A stretch of DNA of 64,000 bases from Serratia nematodiphila DZ0503SBS1. GTDB lineage: Bacteria; Pseudomonadota; Gammaproteobacteria; Enterobacterales; Enterobacteriaceae. Numbering within the stretch: position 1 is the stretch's first letter; the number at the start of each line of letters is the position of its first letter. The notes beneath the pieces are model-generated. The model did no database searches and was not told where the DNA came from. It saw only the letters and a list, made by a program, of their open reading frames with translations. Below are positions 1 to 9,287 of the stretch, in pieces. The position numbers and the translations under genes are program-made. The stretch covers positions 124,001 through 188,000 of the forward strand of contig NZ_JPUX01000002.1 in the NCBI RefSeq assembly GCF_000738675.1, given 5' to 3'.

Positions 1-752
1 ATCTCGCCGGTGGCGGCCATCAGCGCCAGCCGCACCGCGCGGGCGGTCGCATCCCCCGCCGCCCAGGATTTGCGGGTGCCGGCGTTCGGCGCATGGCGAT
101 AAGTACGCAGCGACTGCCCGTCCACCCACGCCAGCGATACCGCGTTCAGGATCGCCTCGCGGCTCAGGCCGAGCAGCTGCGCCACCACCGCGGTGGACGC
201 CACCTTCACCAGCAGCACGTGATCCAACCCCACCCGGTTGAAGGCGTTTTCCAGCGCCAGGCAGCCCTGGATCTCGTGCGCCTTGATCATGGCGATCAGC
301 ACCTGCCGCATGGTCAGCGGCGCTTTGCCCGCCGCCACCGCCTGGCGAGAGAGCCAATCGGCCACCGCCAGGATCCCGCCCAGGTTGTCCGACGGGTGGC
401 CCCACTCCGCCGCCAGCCAGGTGTCGTTGAAATCGAGCCAGCGGATCATGGCGCCGATATTGAACGCCGCCTGCACCGGATCCAGCTGGAAACGGGTGCC
501 CGGCACCCGGCTGCCGTTCAGCACCTCGGCGCCCGGCACCACCGGCCCCATCAGTTTCTTGCAGGCCGGGTAACTCAGCGCCTCCAGCCCGCAGCCGAGG
601 GTATCGAGCAGGCAATAGTGAGCGGTGCGGTACGCCGCCGGGGTATCGACGGCCTCTTTCATCACATAATCGACGATATCGACCATTTCGCGATCGAACG
701 GCGGACGGCCGGTGTTGGCAGACTCAAGCATCATGATTTCCAAAGGCTCCAT
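1..752 (-). CDS. prpD: 2-methylcitrate dehydratase PrpD, 3' end cut off by the window edge
   Basis: The minus-strand frame starts at ATG 752 ([20 protein letters not shown]) and stays open to base 1, so only about the first 250 residues are present. PrpD dehydrates 2-methylcitrate to 2-methyl-cis-aconitate in the cytoplasmic methylcitrate cycle for propionate. The segments [19 protein letters not shown] and [20 protein letters not shown] are typical of the MmgE/PrpD family. The gene follows prpC by 29 bp on the same strand and should share its transcript. A prpE gene may lie further left but cannot be seen here. Confidence 0.95.
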   Translation of the reverse strand, partial: MEPLEIMMLESANTGRPPFDREMVDIVDYVMKEAVDTPAAYRTAHYCLLDTLGCGLEALSYPACKKLMGPVVPGAEVLNGSRVPGTRFQLDPVQAAFNIGAMIRWLDFNDTWLAAEWGHPSDNLGGILAVADWLSRQAVAAGKAPLTMRQVLIAMIKAHEIQGCLALENAFNRVGLDHVLLVKVASTAVVAQLLGLSREAILNAVSLAWVDGQSLRTYRHAPNAGTRKSWAAGDATARAVRLALMAATGE

Positions 753-781
753 AGTGAAAACGACACGATAACGATCGGCGC

Positions 782-1945
782 TCAGCGCTGATCCAGCGGT
801 ACGAACGCCCGCGCTTCCGGCCCGGTATAGTTGGCGGACGGGCGAATGATTTTGTTGTCCTGCCGTTGCTCGATGATGTGCGCCGACCAGCCGCTCACCC
901 GCGCCATGACAAACAGCGGCGTGAACATTTCGGTAGGCACCCCCAGCTGGTGGTAAGACACCGCCGAGAACCAGTCAAGGTTGGGGAACATGTTTTTGGT
1001 GTCGCGCATCACGCTTTCCAGCCGGTCGGCGATGTCATACAGCTTCATCGCGCCCGCATCCTGCGACAGGCGCAGCGCGATCTCTTTGATCACCTGATGG
1101 CGTGGATCGGAGACGGTGTACACCGGGTGTCCGAAGCCGATCACCACCTCTTTGTTGTCGATGCGGCGGCGAATGTCGGCTTCCGCTTCGTCCGGCGTTT
1201 CATAGCGTTGCTGGATCTCCAGCGATACCTCGTTGGCGCCGCCGTGCTTCGGCCCGCGCAGCGCGCCAATGGCGCCGACGATCGCCGAATAGACGTCGGA
1301 TCCGGTGCCGGCGATCACCCGGCCGGCGAAGGTCGAGGCGTTGAACTCATGCTCGGCGTACAGGATCAGTGACGCATGCATTGCCTGTTCCCAGCTGGCG
1401 GAAGGCGCTGCGCCGTGCAGCAGGTGCAGGAAGTGGCCGCCGATGGAATCGTCGTCGGTCTCCGGCTGAATGCGCTCGCCGTTGTGGCTGTAGTGATACC
1501 AATAGAGCAGCATCGATCCCAACGACGCCAGCAGCCGATCGGCGATGTCGCGCGCGCCGGCTGCGCCGTGCTGTTCTTTTTCCGGCAGGGTGCAGCCGAG
1601 GGCCGAAACGCCGGTGCGCATCACGTCCATCGGGTGAGACGCCGCCGGCAGCGCCTCCAGCACCGTGCGCACGCTGGCGGGCAGGCCGCGCAGCGCTTTG
1701 AGACGGTGTTTATAGGCCTGCAGCTCGTCGCGGTTGGGCAACTTGCCGTGGATCAGCAGATGGGCGACCTCTTCAAACTCGCAGTGGCGCGCGAGATCGA
1801 GAATGTCGTAACCGCGATAGTGCAGATCGTTGCCGCTGCGTCCTACGGAACACAGCGCGGTATTCCCGGCGGGCACGCCGGATAACGCCACGGATTTTTT
1901 CGGCTTAACGCCAGTCGGGCTTTGCGGGGGGATCGCTTGGCTCAT
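782..1945 (-). CDS. prpC: 2-methylcitrate synthase PrpC
   Basis: The product is 387 aa, the usual PrpC length. It condenses propionyl-CoA with oxaloacetate to 2-methylcitrate. Citrate-synthase landmarks are visible: the histidine loop GPKHGGANE in the middle, the second catalytic histidine in [14 protein letters not shown], and the C-terminal [16 protein letters not shown] segment with substrate-binding Arg. The gene lies 33 bp after prpB and 29 bp before prpD in the same operon. The setting between prpB and prpD separates it from the housekeeping citrate synthase GltA. Confidence 0.96.
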   Translation of the reverse strand: MSQAIPPQSPTGVKPKKSVALSGVPAGNTALCSVGRSGNDLHYRGYDILDLARHCEFEEVAHLLIHGKLPNRDELQAYKHRLKALRGLPASVRTVLEALPAASHPMDVMRTGVSALGCTLPEKEQHGAAGARDIADRLLASLGSMLLYWYHYSHNGERIQPETDDDSIGGHFLHLLHGAAPSASWEQAMHASLILYAEHEFNASTFAGRVIAGTGSDVYSAIVGAIGALRGPKHGGANEVSLEIQQRYETPDEAEADIRRRIDNKEVVIGFGHPVYTVSDPRHQVIKEIALRLSQDAGAMKLYDIADRLESVMRDTKNMFPNLDWFSAVSYHQLGVPTEMFTPLFVMARVSGWSAHIIEQRQDNKIIRPSANYTGPEARAFVPLDQR

Positions 1946-1978
1946 ACTGTCCTCATTTGGCTTCTGCGTGAATGGCGC

Positions 1979-2869
1979 TTATTCGTCGCGTTGGCGAGCG
2001 AACAGAGCGTCGAGTTTCTCTTCGAACAAATAGTAGTTGATGCTTTCATACAGCTCGTTGCGGGTCTGCATGGTGTCGATGACGCTTTTCTGCGTGCCCT
2101 CTTCGCGCAGGGCGCGGTACACCCGCTCCGCCGCCCGATTCATCGCCCGGAAGGCCGACAGCGGATACAGCGCCATATCCACCCGGGCGCTGCGCAGCTC
2201 GTCGGTGGTGAACAGCGGCGTCGCGCCGAATTCGGTGATGTTGGCGAGGATCGGCACCTGCGTCGCTTCGGCGAAGCGGCGGTACATGCCCAGTTCGGTG
2301 ATCGCTTCCGGGAACAGCATGTCGGCCCCGGCCGCCACGTAAGCCTGAGCGCGCTCGATGGCCGCCTCCAGCCCCTCCACCGCCAGCGCATCGGTGCGCG
2401 CCATGATCACGAAGTCAGGATCGCTGCGCGCATCCACCGCCGCCTTGATGCGATCCACCATCTCTTCGGTGGAAACGATGGCCTTATTGGGCCGATGGCC
2501 GCAGCGCTTGGCGCCAACCTGATCTTCGATATGCAGCGCCGCCGCCCCGGCCTTGCTCACCGAGCGCACCGTGCGGGCGACGTTGAACGCCGATGCGCCG
2601 AAACCGCTGTCGACATCCACCAGCAGCGGCAGCGGGCAGACGTCGGTGATACGGCGAATATCGGTCAACACATCGTCCAGCGTCGAAATGCCCAGGTCCG
2701 GCAGCCCCAGCGAACCGGCCGCCACGCCGCCGCCGGAGAGATAGATGGCCTGGAACCCCGCCCGCTGGGCCAGCAGGGCATGGTTGGCGTTGATCGCGCC
2801 GGCGATTTGCAGGGGTTTCTCTTTACTCAGGGCCTGACGAAAGGCGAGCCCGGGTGAGCGCAGCGTCAT
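1979..2869 (-). CDS. prpB: methylisocitrate lyase PrpB
   Basis: The 296-aa product matches E. coli PrpB in length. It cleaves 2-methylisocitrate to pyruvate and succinate, the last step of the methylcitrate cycle. The isocitrate-lyase-superfamily active-site loop is present as [10 protein letters not shown], with the metal-binding stretch VDVDSGFG before it and the N-terminal [18 protein letters not shown] segment. It is the first gene of the prpBCD operon and starts about 35 bp downstream of the -12 element of a sigma-54 promoter. Confidence 0.96.
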   Translation of the reverse strand: MTLRSPGLAFRQALSKEKPLQIAGAINANHALLAQRAGFQAIYLSGGGVAAGSLGLPDLGISTLDDVLTDIRRITDVCPLPLLVDVDSGFGASAFNVARTVRSVSKAGAAALHIEDQVGAKRCGHRPNKAIVSTEEMVDRIKAAVDARSDPDFVIMARTDALAVEGLEAAIERAQAYVAAGADMLFPEAITELGMYRRFAEATQVPILANITEFGATPLFTTDELRSARVDMALYPLSAFRAMNRAAERVYRALREEGTQKSVIDTMQTRNELYESINYYLFEEKLDALFARQRDE

Positions 2870-2904
2870 GACGTTCTCTCCGATTAGCTAGATGGAACAG
2901 ACAG

Positions 2905-2920
2905 AGCAAGGGGCGGGCCA
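2905..2920 (-). promoter_or_regulatory. sigma-54 (-24/-12) promoter of prpBCD
   Basis: On the minus strand the bases read TGGCCCG-CCCC-TTGCT. This matches the sigma-54 consensus TGGCACR-N4-TTGCW with one difference, at the A of GGCA. The -24 GG lies near 2918-2919 and the -12 GC near 2907-2908, which puts the start site near 2893, about 25 bases before the prpB start codon. PrpR, encoded divergently, is a sigma-54 activator, so site and regulator fit. Confidence 0.85.
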
Positions 2921-3013
2921 GGTTGCACTTTGGCGAGGAAAAAATTAAAAGCGATAAAAATAAGTGAGTTATAAAATTCGCGTCGCCATTGGGCAGACCA
3001 GGCGATAAAAAAC

Positions 3014-3071
3014 GTTTCAGTTAACGTTTCAATCGCGGTTTCACTCGGCATATTTGAAACATGACTGAAAC
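3014..3071. promoter_or_regulatory. PrpR enhancer: GTTTCA / TGAAAC array
   Basis: Three direct GTTTCA copies lie at 3014-3019, 3026-3031 and 3038-3043, exactly 12 bp apart. They are followed by two inverted copies TGAAAC at 3055-3060 and 3066-3071. The third and fourth form a dyad GTTTCA-N11-TGAAAC. The array sits about 100-150 bp upstream of the prpB sigma-54 promoter, where activator sites are expected, and just before prpR. An A/T-rich stretch (2941-2985) separates array and promoter and could provide a bend. PrpR binding is inferred from position and symmetry. Confidence 0.75.
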
Positions 3072-3113
3072 AAGGCTACACCTAATGCAGCCACTTTCAT
3101 TCGGTAACCCACC

Positions 3114-4700
3114 ATGAGCGATCACATCACGCCGTCCCGCACGCCGGACAAACCGGTGATCTGGACCGTCTCCATCACCCGCCTGTTCGATCTGTTCCGG
3201 GATATCAGCCTCGAGTTCGACCATCTGGCGGTCATCACCCCGATCCGCCTCGGCTTTGAGGAGGCGGTGCAGCATATCCGCGCTCGCCTGGCGACCGAGC
3301 CTTGCGACGCCATCATCGCCGCCGGCTCCAACGGCGCCTACCTGAAAAGCCGCCTGTCGGTGCCGGTCATTTTGGTCAAACCCGGCGGCTTCGATCTGCT
3401 GCAGGCGCTGAGCAAGGCGCGCAGAACCGCCGATCGAATCGGCGTCATCACCTACAAAACGCCGCTGCCCGCGCTGCTGGAGTTCCAGCAAACCTTCGAT
3501 CTGCCGCTGGAGCAGCGCAGCTACGTCACCGAAGAGGACGCGCGCGGCCAGATCGCCGAGCTGAAAGCCGCCGGCATTCAGGCGGTGGTCGGCGCCGGCC
3601 TCATCAGCGATCTGGCGGAAGAGGCCGGGCTCACCGCCATTTTTCTCTATTCCGCCGCCACCCTGCGCGCCGCCTTCAGCGACGCGCTGGACGTGACGCG
3701 CCTGATGCTGGGCGGCACCAAACGCGGCGGCGACTACGCCGCGCGCAATACCCTGCAACCGCGCTATGGGCTGAGCGATTTACAGGGCGATTCCCCGCAG
3801 ATGGAGCAGACCCGGCGCACCATCATGCTGTACGCCCGATCGCCGGCGGCGGTGTTGATCGAAGGCGAAACCGGCACCGGCAAAGAGCTGGCGGCGCAGG
3901 CGATCCACCGCGAATACTTTTCCCGGCGCGGCGCGACGCCGCCGTTCGTCGCCATCAACTGCGGCGCCATCGCCGAATCGCTGCTGGAGGCGGAGCTGTT
4001 TGGCTATGAGGAAGGCGCCTTCACCGGCTCACGGCGCGGCGGCCGACGCGGGCTGTTGGAAACCGCCAACGGCGGCACCCTGTTTCTGGATGAGATCGGC
4101 GAAATGCCGCTGCACCTGCAAACCCGATTGTTGCGCGCGCTGGAAGAGAAAACCATCACCCGGGTCGGCGGGCAACAGCCGGTAACGGTCGATTTTCGCG
4201 TTATCAGCGCCACCCACAATCGCCTGGAGCAGGCGATTCAACAGGGCGATTTTCGCGCCGATCTGTTTTACCGTCTGAGCGCCCTGCGGCTGCAGCTGCC
4301 GCCGTTGCGGGCGCGTGGCGACGATATTGCGATGCTGGCGGAACACTTTCTGAAACAGTCGCTGGCGGCGCTCGACGTGCCGCTGACGGAGCCGCTGCGC
4401 ACCGCCCTGGCCGGCTGCTACGCCGCGCTGAGTCATTACGCCTGGCCCGGCAACCTGCGCGAGCTGCGCAACATGATGGAGCGGGTGGCGCTGATGCTGA
4501 GCACCGGCGCTGCGCCGAGCGGCGAGACCCTGCAGTGGCTGCTGCCGGAGCTGGCGGTGGCGCCGCCGCCCGAGACGCAGGCGGCGCCCGTCTCCGCCCA
4601 CGAAGCCCTGGCGCGGTGCGGAGGCGACCACGCCGCCGCCGCCCGGTTGCTCGGGATCAGCCGCACCACTTTATGGCGCCGGCTGAAAAAACCGCGCTGA
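3114..4700 (+). CDS. prpR: propionate catabolism activator PrpR (sigma-54 dependent)
   Basis: This 528-aa activator of prpBCD senses 2-methylcitrate through its N-terminal PrpR_N domain (about residues 1-190). It then has a AAA+ domain with Walker A GETGTGKE near residue 250, the sigma-54-contact motif GAFTGS near residue 300 and Walker [13 protein letters not shown]. The C-terminus is a Fis-type HTH ([20 protein letters not shown]). It is divergent from prpB with 244 bp between the starts, which hold the operator array and the sigma-54 promoter. The start at 3114 follows GGTAACCCACC, a weak RBS. Confidence 0.96.
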   Translation: MSDHITPSRTPDKPVIWTVSITRLFDLFRDISLEFDHLAVITPIRLGFEEAVQHIRARLATEPCDAIIAAGSNGAYLKSRLSVPVILVKPGGFDLLQALSKARRTADRIGVITYKTPLPALLEFQQTFDLPLEQRSYVTEEDARGQIAELKAAGIQAVVGAGLISDLAEEAGLTAIFLYSAATLRAAFSDALDVTRLMLGGTKRGGDYAARNTLQPRYGLSDLQGDSPQMEQTRRTIMLYARSPAAVLIEGETGTGKELAAQAIHREYFSRRGATPPFVAINCGAIAESLLEAELFGYEEGAFTGSRRGGRRGLLETANGGTLFLDEIGEMPLHLQTRLLRALEEKTITRVGGQQPVTVDFRVISATHNRLEQAIQQGDFRADLFYRLSALRLQLPPLRARGDDIAMLAEHFLKQSLAALDVPLTEPLRTALAGCYAALSHYAWPGNLRELRNMMERVALMLSTGAAPSGETLQWLLPELAVAPPPETQAAPVSAHEALARCGGDHAAAARLLGISRTTLWRRLKKPR

Positions 4701-4703
4701 GCA

Positions 4704-5612
4704 TCAGCCGGCGCGCCGGCCGTCCGAGGCCGGCAGCAGCCGCGCTCGCCGCTCGCCCAGCAGGTTCATGCCCGCCGCCGCCAGCAGGATGATCGCCGCG
4801 CCCAGCAGCTGCCACACAGACAGCCGGTGACCAAACGCCAGGCGATCCACCAGCATGGCGGCGATCGGGTAGATGAACGACAGCGAGCCGATCAGATTGG
4901 TGGGCAGCTTCTGCAGGGCGCCGTACATCAACACGTACATCAGGCCGGTGTGCAGCACGCCGAGCGTCGCCAACATCCCCCACTGCCCCACGCTGGCCGA
5001 AACGTGGAAATCCACCAGCGGCAACAGCATCACCGCCCCCACCGTCACCTGGATCAGCGCAATAAGATGCGGCGGCGTGCCCTTCAGCCGCTTGGCCGCC
5101 AGCGCCATCAGGGCGTAGAAAAACGCCGCGCCGAGCGCCAGCGCGATGCCCGCCAGATAATGACTCTGCTCCCCCGCCTGCCGCGGCTGCGCCAGCACCA
5201 CCAGCATCATGCCGCCGAACGCCAGCCCCAGCCACAGCAGCTTGCGGGCGGTCAGCCGTTCCCCCAGAAACAGCGCCCCCAGCCCCACCAGCATAAACGG
5301 CTGGGTGTTGTACACCGCGGTAGCGATGGAGATAGACGCATAGGAATAGGCGGCGAACAGCAGCAGCCAGTTGATCACCAGCGCGACGCCGCCGGCGATC
5401 GCCAGCAGCAGCGTGGCGCGCGTCAGCGCATCGCGTCGCAGCTGCCCCAATACGCCGCACACCGCCAGCAGCGTCAGCGCGCCTACCGCGCAGCGCCAAA
5501 ACACCACGTTGATAACCGGCTGGCCGGACATCAACACAAACCAGCCAATAGAGCCGGAAATCAACATCGCCGCCGCCATCTCCAGCGATCCGCGTTTTAT
5601 CTCTGCATTCAT
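4704..5612 (-). CDS. EamA/DMT-family membrane transporter
   Basis: The 302-aa product has about ten hydrophobic segments in two repeated EamA halves, the pattern of drug/metabolite-transporter exporters. The start at 5612 (MNAEIKRGSLEM) is preceded by GAGGAA at good spacing; the frame is open further upstream but would run through the regulatory region. It is divergent from an Lrp-type regulator 136 bp away, a frequent arrangement for amino-acid or metabolite exporters. The substrate cannot be told from sequence. It ends 3 bp from the prpR stop, tail to tail. Confidence 0.85.
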   Translation of the reverse strand: MNAEIKRGSLEMAAAMLISGSIGWFVLMSGQPVINVVFWRCAVGALTLLAVCGVLGQLRRDALTRATLLLAIAGGVALVINWLLLFAAYSYASISIATAVYNTQPFMLVGLGALFLGERLTARKLLWLGLAFGGMMLVVLAQPRQAGEQSHYLAGIALALGAAFFYALMALAAKRLKGTPPHLIALIQVTVGAVMLLPLVDFHVSASVGQWGMLATLGVLHTGLMYVLMYGALQKLPTNLIGSLSFIYPIAAMLVDRLAFGHRLSVWQLLGAAIILLAAAGMNLLGERRARLLPASDGRRAG

Positions 5613-5679
5613 TCTGCGTTCCTCGAAGCTTGCCCAGAGACATAGCTTGCGGCTTCGCAGGGCGGCTTTCCATAGCATA

Positions 5680-5709
5680 AAAAAGGCAGATATGCTTAAC
5701 TGCCTTTTT
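5680..5709. promoter_or_regulatory. 10-bp perfect inverted repeat between the EamA and Lrp-type genes
   Basis: AAAAAGGCAG (5680-5689) and CTGCCTTTTT (5700-5709) are perfect complements around a 10-base spacer. The element lies 67 bp before the EamA start and 39 bp before the Lrp-type start. Because it is symmetric with T-tracts on both sides, it could be an operator for the neighbouring Lrp-type regulator or a bidirectional attenuator hairpin. Sequence alone does not decide. Confidence 0.6.
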
Positions 5710-5748
5710 CTCGCAGTTATAATAATGAAAATACCTAACGGAGGCGTT

Positions 5749-6183
5749 ATGGATGATATCGATCGCCAAATCCTGACCATTCTGGCGGACGATGCGCGCG
5801 CATCGTTGAAGACGCTGAGCGCGCAGGTGGGCCTGTCGTCGCCAAGCACGTCGGAAAGACTGCGGCGGCTGGAGGAAAACGGCGTGATCCAGGGCTATAC
5901 CCTGAACGTCAATCTGCAGGCGGTGGGCTACGCCTTCGAATCGCTGGTGCGCATCAAGCCGCTGCCGGGCATGCTGAAGAAGGTCGAGCAGCTGATTCAG
6001 GCGATCCCGGAAGTGGTCGAATGCGATAAGGTGACCGGCGAAGACTGCTTTATCGTGCGGCTGGTGGCGCACTCGATGGAACAGCTCGACCACACCCTCG
6101 ATCGGCTGGCCGAGCATGCGCAGAGCAACACCTCGATCGTGAAAACCACGCCGGTCAAGCGCCGCCTGCCGCCGCTGCTCTGA
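5749..6183 (+). CDS. Lrp/AsnC-family transcriptional regulator
   Basis: This 144-aa protein has an N-terminal winged HTH (MDDIDRQILTILADDARAS, then SSPSTSERLRRLEENGVI) and a C-terminal RAM/ligand-binding domain (VECDKVTGEDCFIVRLVA). The start at 5749 follows ACGGAGGCGTT, a strong RBS; the frame stays open upstream only by chance. The divergent EamA transporter is the likely target, with an amino acid as probable effector. It ends one base before the dinG stop, tail to tail. Confidence 0.9.
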   Translation: MDDIDRQILTILADDARASLKTLSAQVGLSSPSTSERLRRLEENGVIQGYTLNVNLQAVGYAFESLVRIKPLPGMLKKVEQLIQAIPEVVECDKVTGEDCFIVRLVAHSMEQLDHTLDRLAEHAQSNTSIVKTTPVKRRLPPLL

Positions 6184-8382
6184 TTAACGCCGCCGCTTGC
6201 GGGCGAACGGGTTGCCGCGCTTCTTCTCTTTTTTGGCCGCGTCGGCGGCGGATTTCAACGCCGCCAGATGCGCCTTGTCGGCCTCCGGTACCCCGCGCTG
6301 CTCGATCGGAAACACCGGCAGCGACGCCAACAGCCGCGAACCGTAATTTTTGGTCAGCAACCGGCGATCGTAGATCACGATCTCGCCGTAGCATTGGTTG
6401 CTGCGGATCAGACGGCCGACCTGCTGGATCAGGTTGAACGAGGCGCTCGGCAGGCTCTGCACTTCGAACGGATAGCGCTTCAGCGATTTCAGCCACTCGC
6501 CTTCGGTGATGATCACCGGGCTGTCGATCGGCGGGAACGCGATTTTGTGAATGTGCACCTGGGTCAGCAGTTCGCCTTTCAGATCCAGCCCTTCGGCGAA
6601 CGATTGCAGCCCCACCAGCACGCTGGCGACGCCCTTCTCCACCCGCTTGCGGTGCTCTTCCACCAGCCGGTAGCGCGGCTGGTCACCCTGTACCAGCAGC
6701 ATCAGCCGCAGATCGGTCACGTAGCTGAGGAAAGTCTGCATCGCCCGGTGGCTGCTGAACAGGATCAGCATGCCTTTGTGCTTGCCGCTCGCCTGCTCGG
6801 CGCGGAAAAACCGCGCCATTTCCTCGAGGTGCTCCGCCTCGTTGGCGAGCGCCGGTTCGTAGCGCATCTGCGGAATAACAATCTTGCCCTGTTCGACGTG
6901 ATTGAACGGCGAAGAGAGCGTTTCGAAGCGATCGCCGGCCTTCTCGCTCAGCCCGCTCATCTCCTGCAAACGCGCGAAGCTGTTCAGTGAACGCAGCGTG
7001 GCCGAGGTGACCACCACGTGCGGCACCTTGCGCCACAGCAGCTTCTCCAGCTGATCGCTGACGCGGATGCCGACGCAGTGCAAATACAGATGGGTGACGT
7101 TATCGCGCAGTTCGCGCGTGACCCATTTGGAGATCGGCGCATTGGACGACTTGTCGAGCGCCGCCAGCCGCCACAGCTTGCTCATCGCTTCCAGATAGCC
7201 CAGCGTGCGGCTCATCTGCAGGATGGCGCGGTGCAGGCGCATGATGTCGTGCTTGCCGGTCTGCTCAGTGAGATCGTTAAGCACGAACTCCGCCAGCCCG
7301 CGCAGCGCATCGGTCAGTTTAAACAGCCGCGCGCAGCTCTCCACCATCTCCGCCGGCAGCTCGCCCATTTCAAAACGATGCTCGGCCGCCACGCTGTCGC
7401 CAGACAGGTAGGCGCTGACCTGATGCTCGAAGATCTGCACCAGTTCGCGCAGCTCCTCACAATGGTTTTTCAGCCGTTCGCTGTTGGCCAGCCCCGGCGG
7501 ATTCTTCGGCCGGTACTGCGTCATGCACTGTTCGACCTGGCGCACGATCATGTCCAGCTGCAGGTTGGTCGACAGCGCGGTGATTTCCCCGTCGATCTCC
7601 AGCGCGTCGCGCGCCACCTCCGGCAAATGGTGGCCTTCGTCCAGCACCAGCAGCAACTCTTTCGGGTTCGGCAGCACCGATTCCGTCTCCAGCGCCGCCA
7701 TCACCAGCGCGTGGTTGGCCACCACCACGTCGGCGCTCTCGATCTCTTTGCGGGCGATATAGAACGGGCATTCGCGAATGTAGTGACAGTTGCGCCCCAG
7801 ACAGTTGGCCTTGTCGGTGCTCAGCTTGGCCCACAGCGGATCGTCGATGCTTTGCTGATAGTGATCGCGCAGCCCGTCCCACTCAAAGCGGGCCAGCGCC
7901 TTGGTCAGTTTCTGGCACAGCGCCTGCTCTTCGCCGCTGGACGGCGCCAGCTCGTCGTCGAGGAACAGCGTCAGATCGCCCTGTTGACTGACGTCGGTGC
8001 TCATCGCCGCCAGGTTGCGCGGGCAGACGTAACGCCCGCGGCCAAAGGCGCCGGTAAATTTCAGATCGGGGATAATCTTCTTCAGCAGCGGCAAATCCTT
8101 GCTGTAAATCTGATCCTGCAGCGCCACGTTGGCGGTGCTCACCACCAGCGGCTTGCTCTCCGCCCGCCCGACGGTGATGCCCGGGATCAGGTAAGACAGC
8201 GTTTTGCCGACGCCGGTCGGCGCCTCGATCGCCAGATGGCGCGGGTAGTCGCCGGCCAGCGTCTTGGCCACCTCGGCGATCATCTGGCGCTGGGGCGCGC
8301 GGGAAATAAAATCCGGTATTTGCTGCTGCAGGGCTTTGTACCACTGGCCAATCTGATCTTTAACTGCGGAGGAGAGCGCCAT
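6184..8382 (-). CDS. dinG: ATP-dependent DNA helicase DinG
   Basis: A 732-aa XPD-like superfamily 2 helicase (E. coli DinG is 716 aa) that unwinds DNA 5'-3' and resolves R-loops. Walker A is APTGVGKT (54-61) and the DEGH box is at 248-251. Cysteines C120, C194, C199 and C205 (YVCPRN; NCLGRNCHYIRECPF) would hold the Fe-S cluster. Motif VI appears as QQVGRLIRS. The final lysine/arginine-rich tail is probably flexible. I see no clear LexA box (CTGT-N8-ACAG) in the 66 bp upstream, so SOS control is not supported here. Confidence 0.95.
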   Translation of the reverse strand: MALSSAVKDQIGQWYKALQQQIPDFISRAPQRQMIAEVAKTLAGDYPRHLAIEAPTGVGKTLSYLIPGITVGRAESKPLVVSTANVALQDQIYSKDLPLLKKIIPDLKFTGAFGRGRYVCPRNLAAMSTDVSQQGDLTLFLDDELAPSSGEEQALCQKLTKALARFEWDGLRDHYQQSIDDPLWAKLSTDKANCLGRNCHYIRECPFYIARKEIESADVVVANHALVMAALETESVLPNPKELLLVLDEGHHLPEVARDALEIDGEITALSTNLQLDMIVRQVEQCMTQYRPKNPPGLANSERLKNHCEELRELVQIFEHQVSAYLSGDSVAAEHRFEMGELPAEMVESCARLFKLTDALRGLAEFVLNDLTEQTGKHDIMRLHRAILQMSRTLGYLEAMSKLWRLAALDKSSNAPISKWVTRELRDNVTHLYLHCVGIRVSDQLEKLLWRKVPHVVVTSATLRSLNSFARLQEMSGLSEKAGDRFETLSSPFNHVEQGKIVIPQMRYEPALANEAEHLEEMARFFRAEQASGKHKGMLILFSSHRAMQTFLSYVTDLRLMLLVQGDQPRYRLVEEHRKRVEKGVASVLVGLQSFAEGLDLKGELLTQVHIHKIAFPPIDSPVIITEGEWLKSLKRYPFEVQSLPSASFNLIQQVGRLIRSNQCYGEIVIYDRRLLTKNYGSRLLASLPVFPIEQRGVPEADKAHLAALKSAADAAKKEKKRGNPFARKRRR

Positions 8383-8448
8383 TCAACTCTTATCTAAACG
8401 AAATGATGGCGCTATTGTCCCACAGACCGCCGACGACGTCAGCCCGAG

Positions 8449-8841
8449 TTACGTCTGCGGATCGATCATTGAGGCGCGCCCGCCGCCGAATGACCACTCG
8501 TCCAACTGGGTGGTGGCGATCACCACCATCACATCCTCGGGGTTCAGCCGCAGGTTTTCCGCCAGCAGCGCCGCCAGCCGCCCGTAGAAGCGCCGCTTGG
8601 TGTCGCTGTCGCGCGGCCGCCCGGCGGTGATGTAAAACAGCACGAAATCCGCGCTGCGCGGCCCGCCGAGATAGTCGCGATCGTAGATAAGCTCGCCGGG
8701 GCGGTATTGATCGATCGCCTGAAACCTGTCTGCCGGCGGCACGTCGAACGCCTCCACCAGCGCCTGATGCAGGCTGTCGGACAAGGTTTGCAGATAGTCG
8801 GCGGACTTGCCCTGATGCAGGGCGATGCGGCTAAACGGCAT
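8449..8841 (-). CDS. tautomerase (MIF/4-OT superfamily) protein
   Basis: The 130-aa product starts MPFSRIALHQGKSADYLQTL. Pro2 after the initiator Met is the catalytic base expected of the tautomerase superfamily. The segment DFVLFYITAGRPRDSDTKRRF and the C-terminal VVIATTQLDEWSFGGGRAS match the family of double-length tautomerases. The start at 8841 keeps Pro2 exposed after Met removal; the longer open frame does not. It overlaps the upstream CMD gene by 11 bp, so the two are co-translated. The natural substrate is unknown. Confidence 0.85.
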   Translation of the reverse strand: MPFSRIALHQGKSADYLQTLSDSLHQALVEAFDVPPADRFQAIDQYRPGELIYDRDYLGGPRSADFVLFYITAGRPRDSDTKRRFYGRLAALLAENLRLNPEDVMVVIATTQLDEWSFGGGRASMIDPQT

Positions 8842-9163
8842 GGGGCGCCTCCGGTTCCAGCTCGCGCAAGCGCGCCACGGCCGACGCCGCCGCGGGCCAG
8901 CCGGCGTAAAACGCCAGGTGGGTGATGAGCTCCGCCAGTTGCTGATGCGCCACGCCATTGCGCTGCGCCAGCTGCAGATGAAACGGCAGCTGTTCCACGC
9001 GGTTGAGCGCCACCAGCGCGGCGACGGTGATCAGGCTGCGCTCGCGCGGGCTCAGCTCTGGCCGCTGCCAGACATCGTCAAACAAGACGCTGTCGCTGAG
9101 CTGCGCCAGCTTGGGGGCGATATCGCCGAACGCCTGTTGCCCGGCCTGGGATTTTGATGGCAT
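8831..9163 (-). CDS. carboxymuconolactone decarboxylase (CMD)-family protein
   Basis: The 110-aa product contains the CMD core RPELSPRERSLITVAALVAL followed by LPFHLQLAQRNGVAHQQLAE and AFYAGWPAAASAV. No CxxC pair is present, so it resembles gamma-carboxymuconolactone decarboxylases rather than AhpD-type peroxidases. The ATG at 9163 is preferred over a GTG three bases upstream because AGGAG then lies six bases before it. It shares 11 bp with the tautomerase gene, so a two-step conversion of an aromatic-derived or lactone metabolite is plausible but unproven. Confidence 0.85.
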   Translation of the reverse strand: MPSKSQAGQQAFGDIAPKLAQLSDSVLFDDVWQRPELSPRERSLITVAALVALNRVEQLPFHLQLAQRNGVAHQQLAELITHLAFYAGWPAAASAVARLRELEPEAPHAV

Positions 9164-9287
9164 CACACTCTCCTGTCAGTTGCGGATAGCCTTACGCTAC
9201 CCGCCGCCGAGGCGAGTGAAAATCGGGATTTTCGGCACTCTCAGTTCAGAAAAACGGGATGGTTCCCCGCCAGGCGGCGGGGCGATT

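Noticed and set aside
8383..8448. LexA-controlled promoter for dinG.
   Set aside because: No CTGT-N8-ACAG box could be found in this interval, so SOS control was not claimed.
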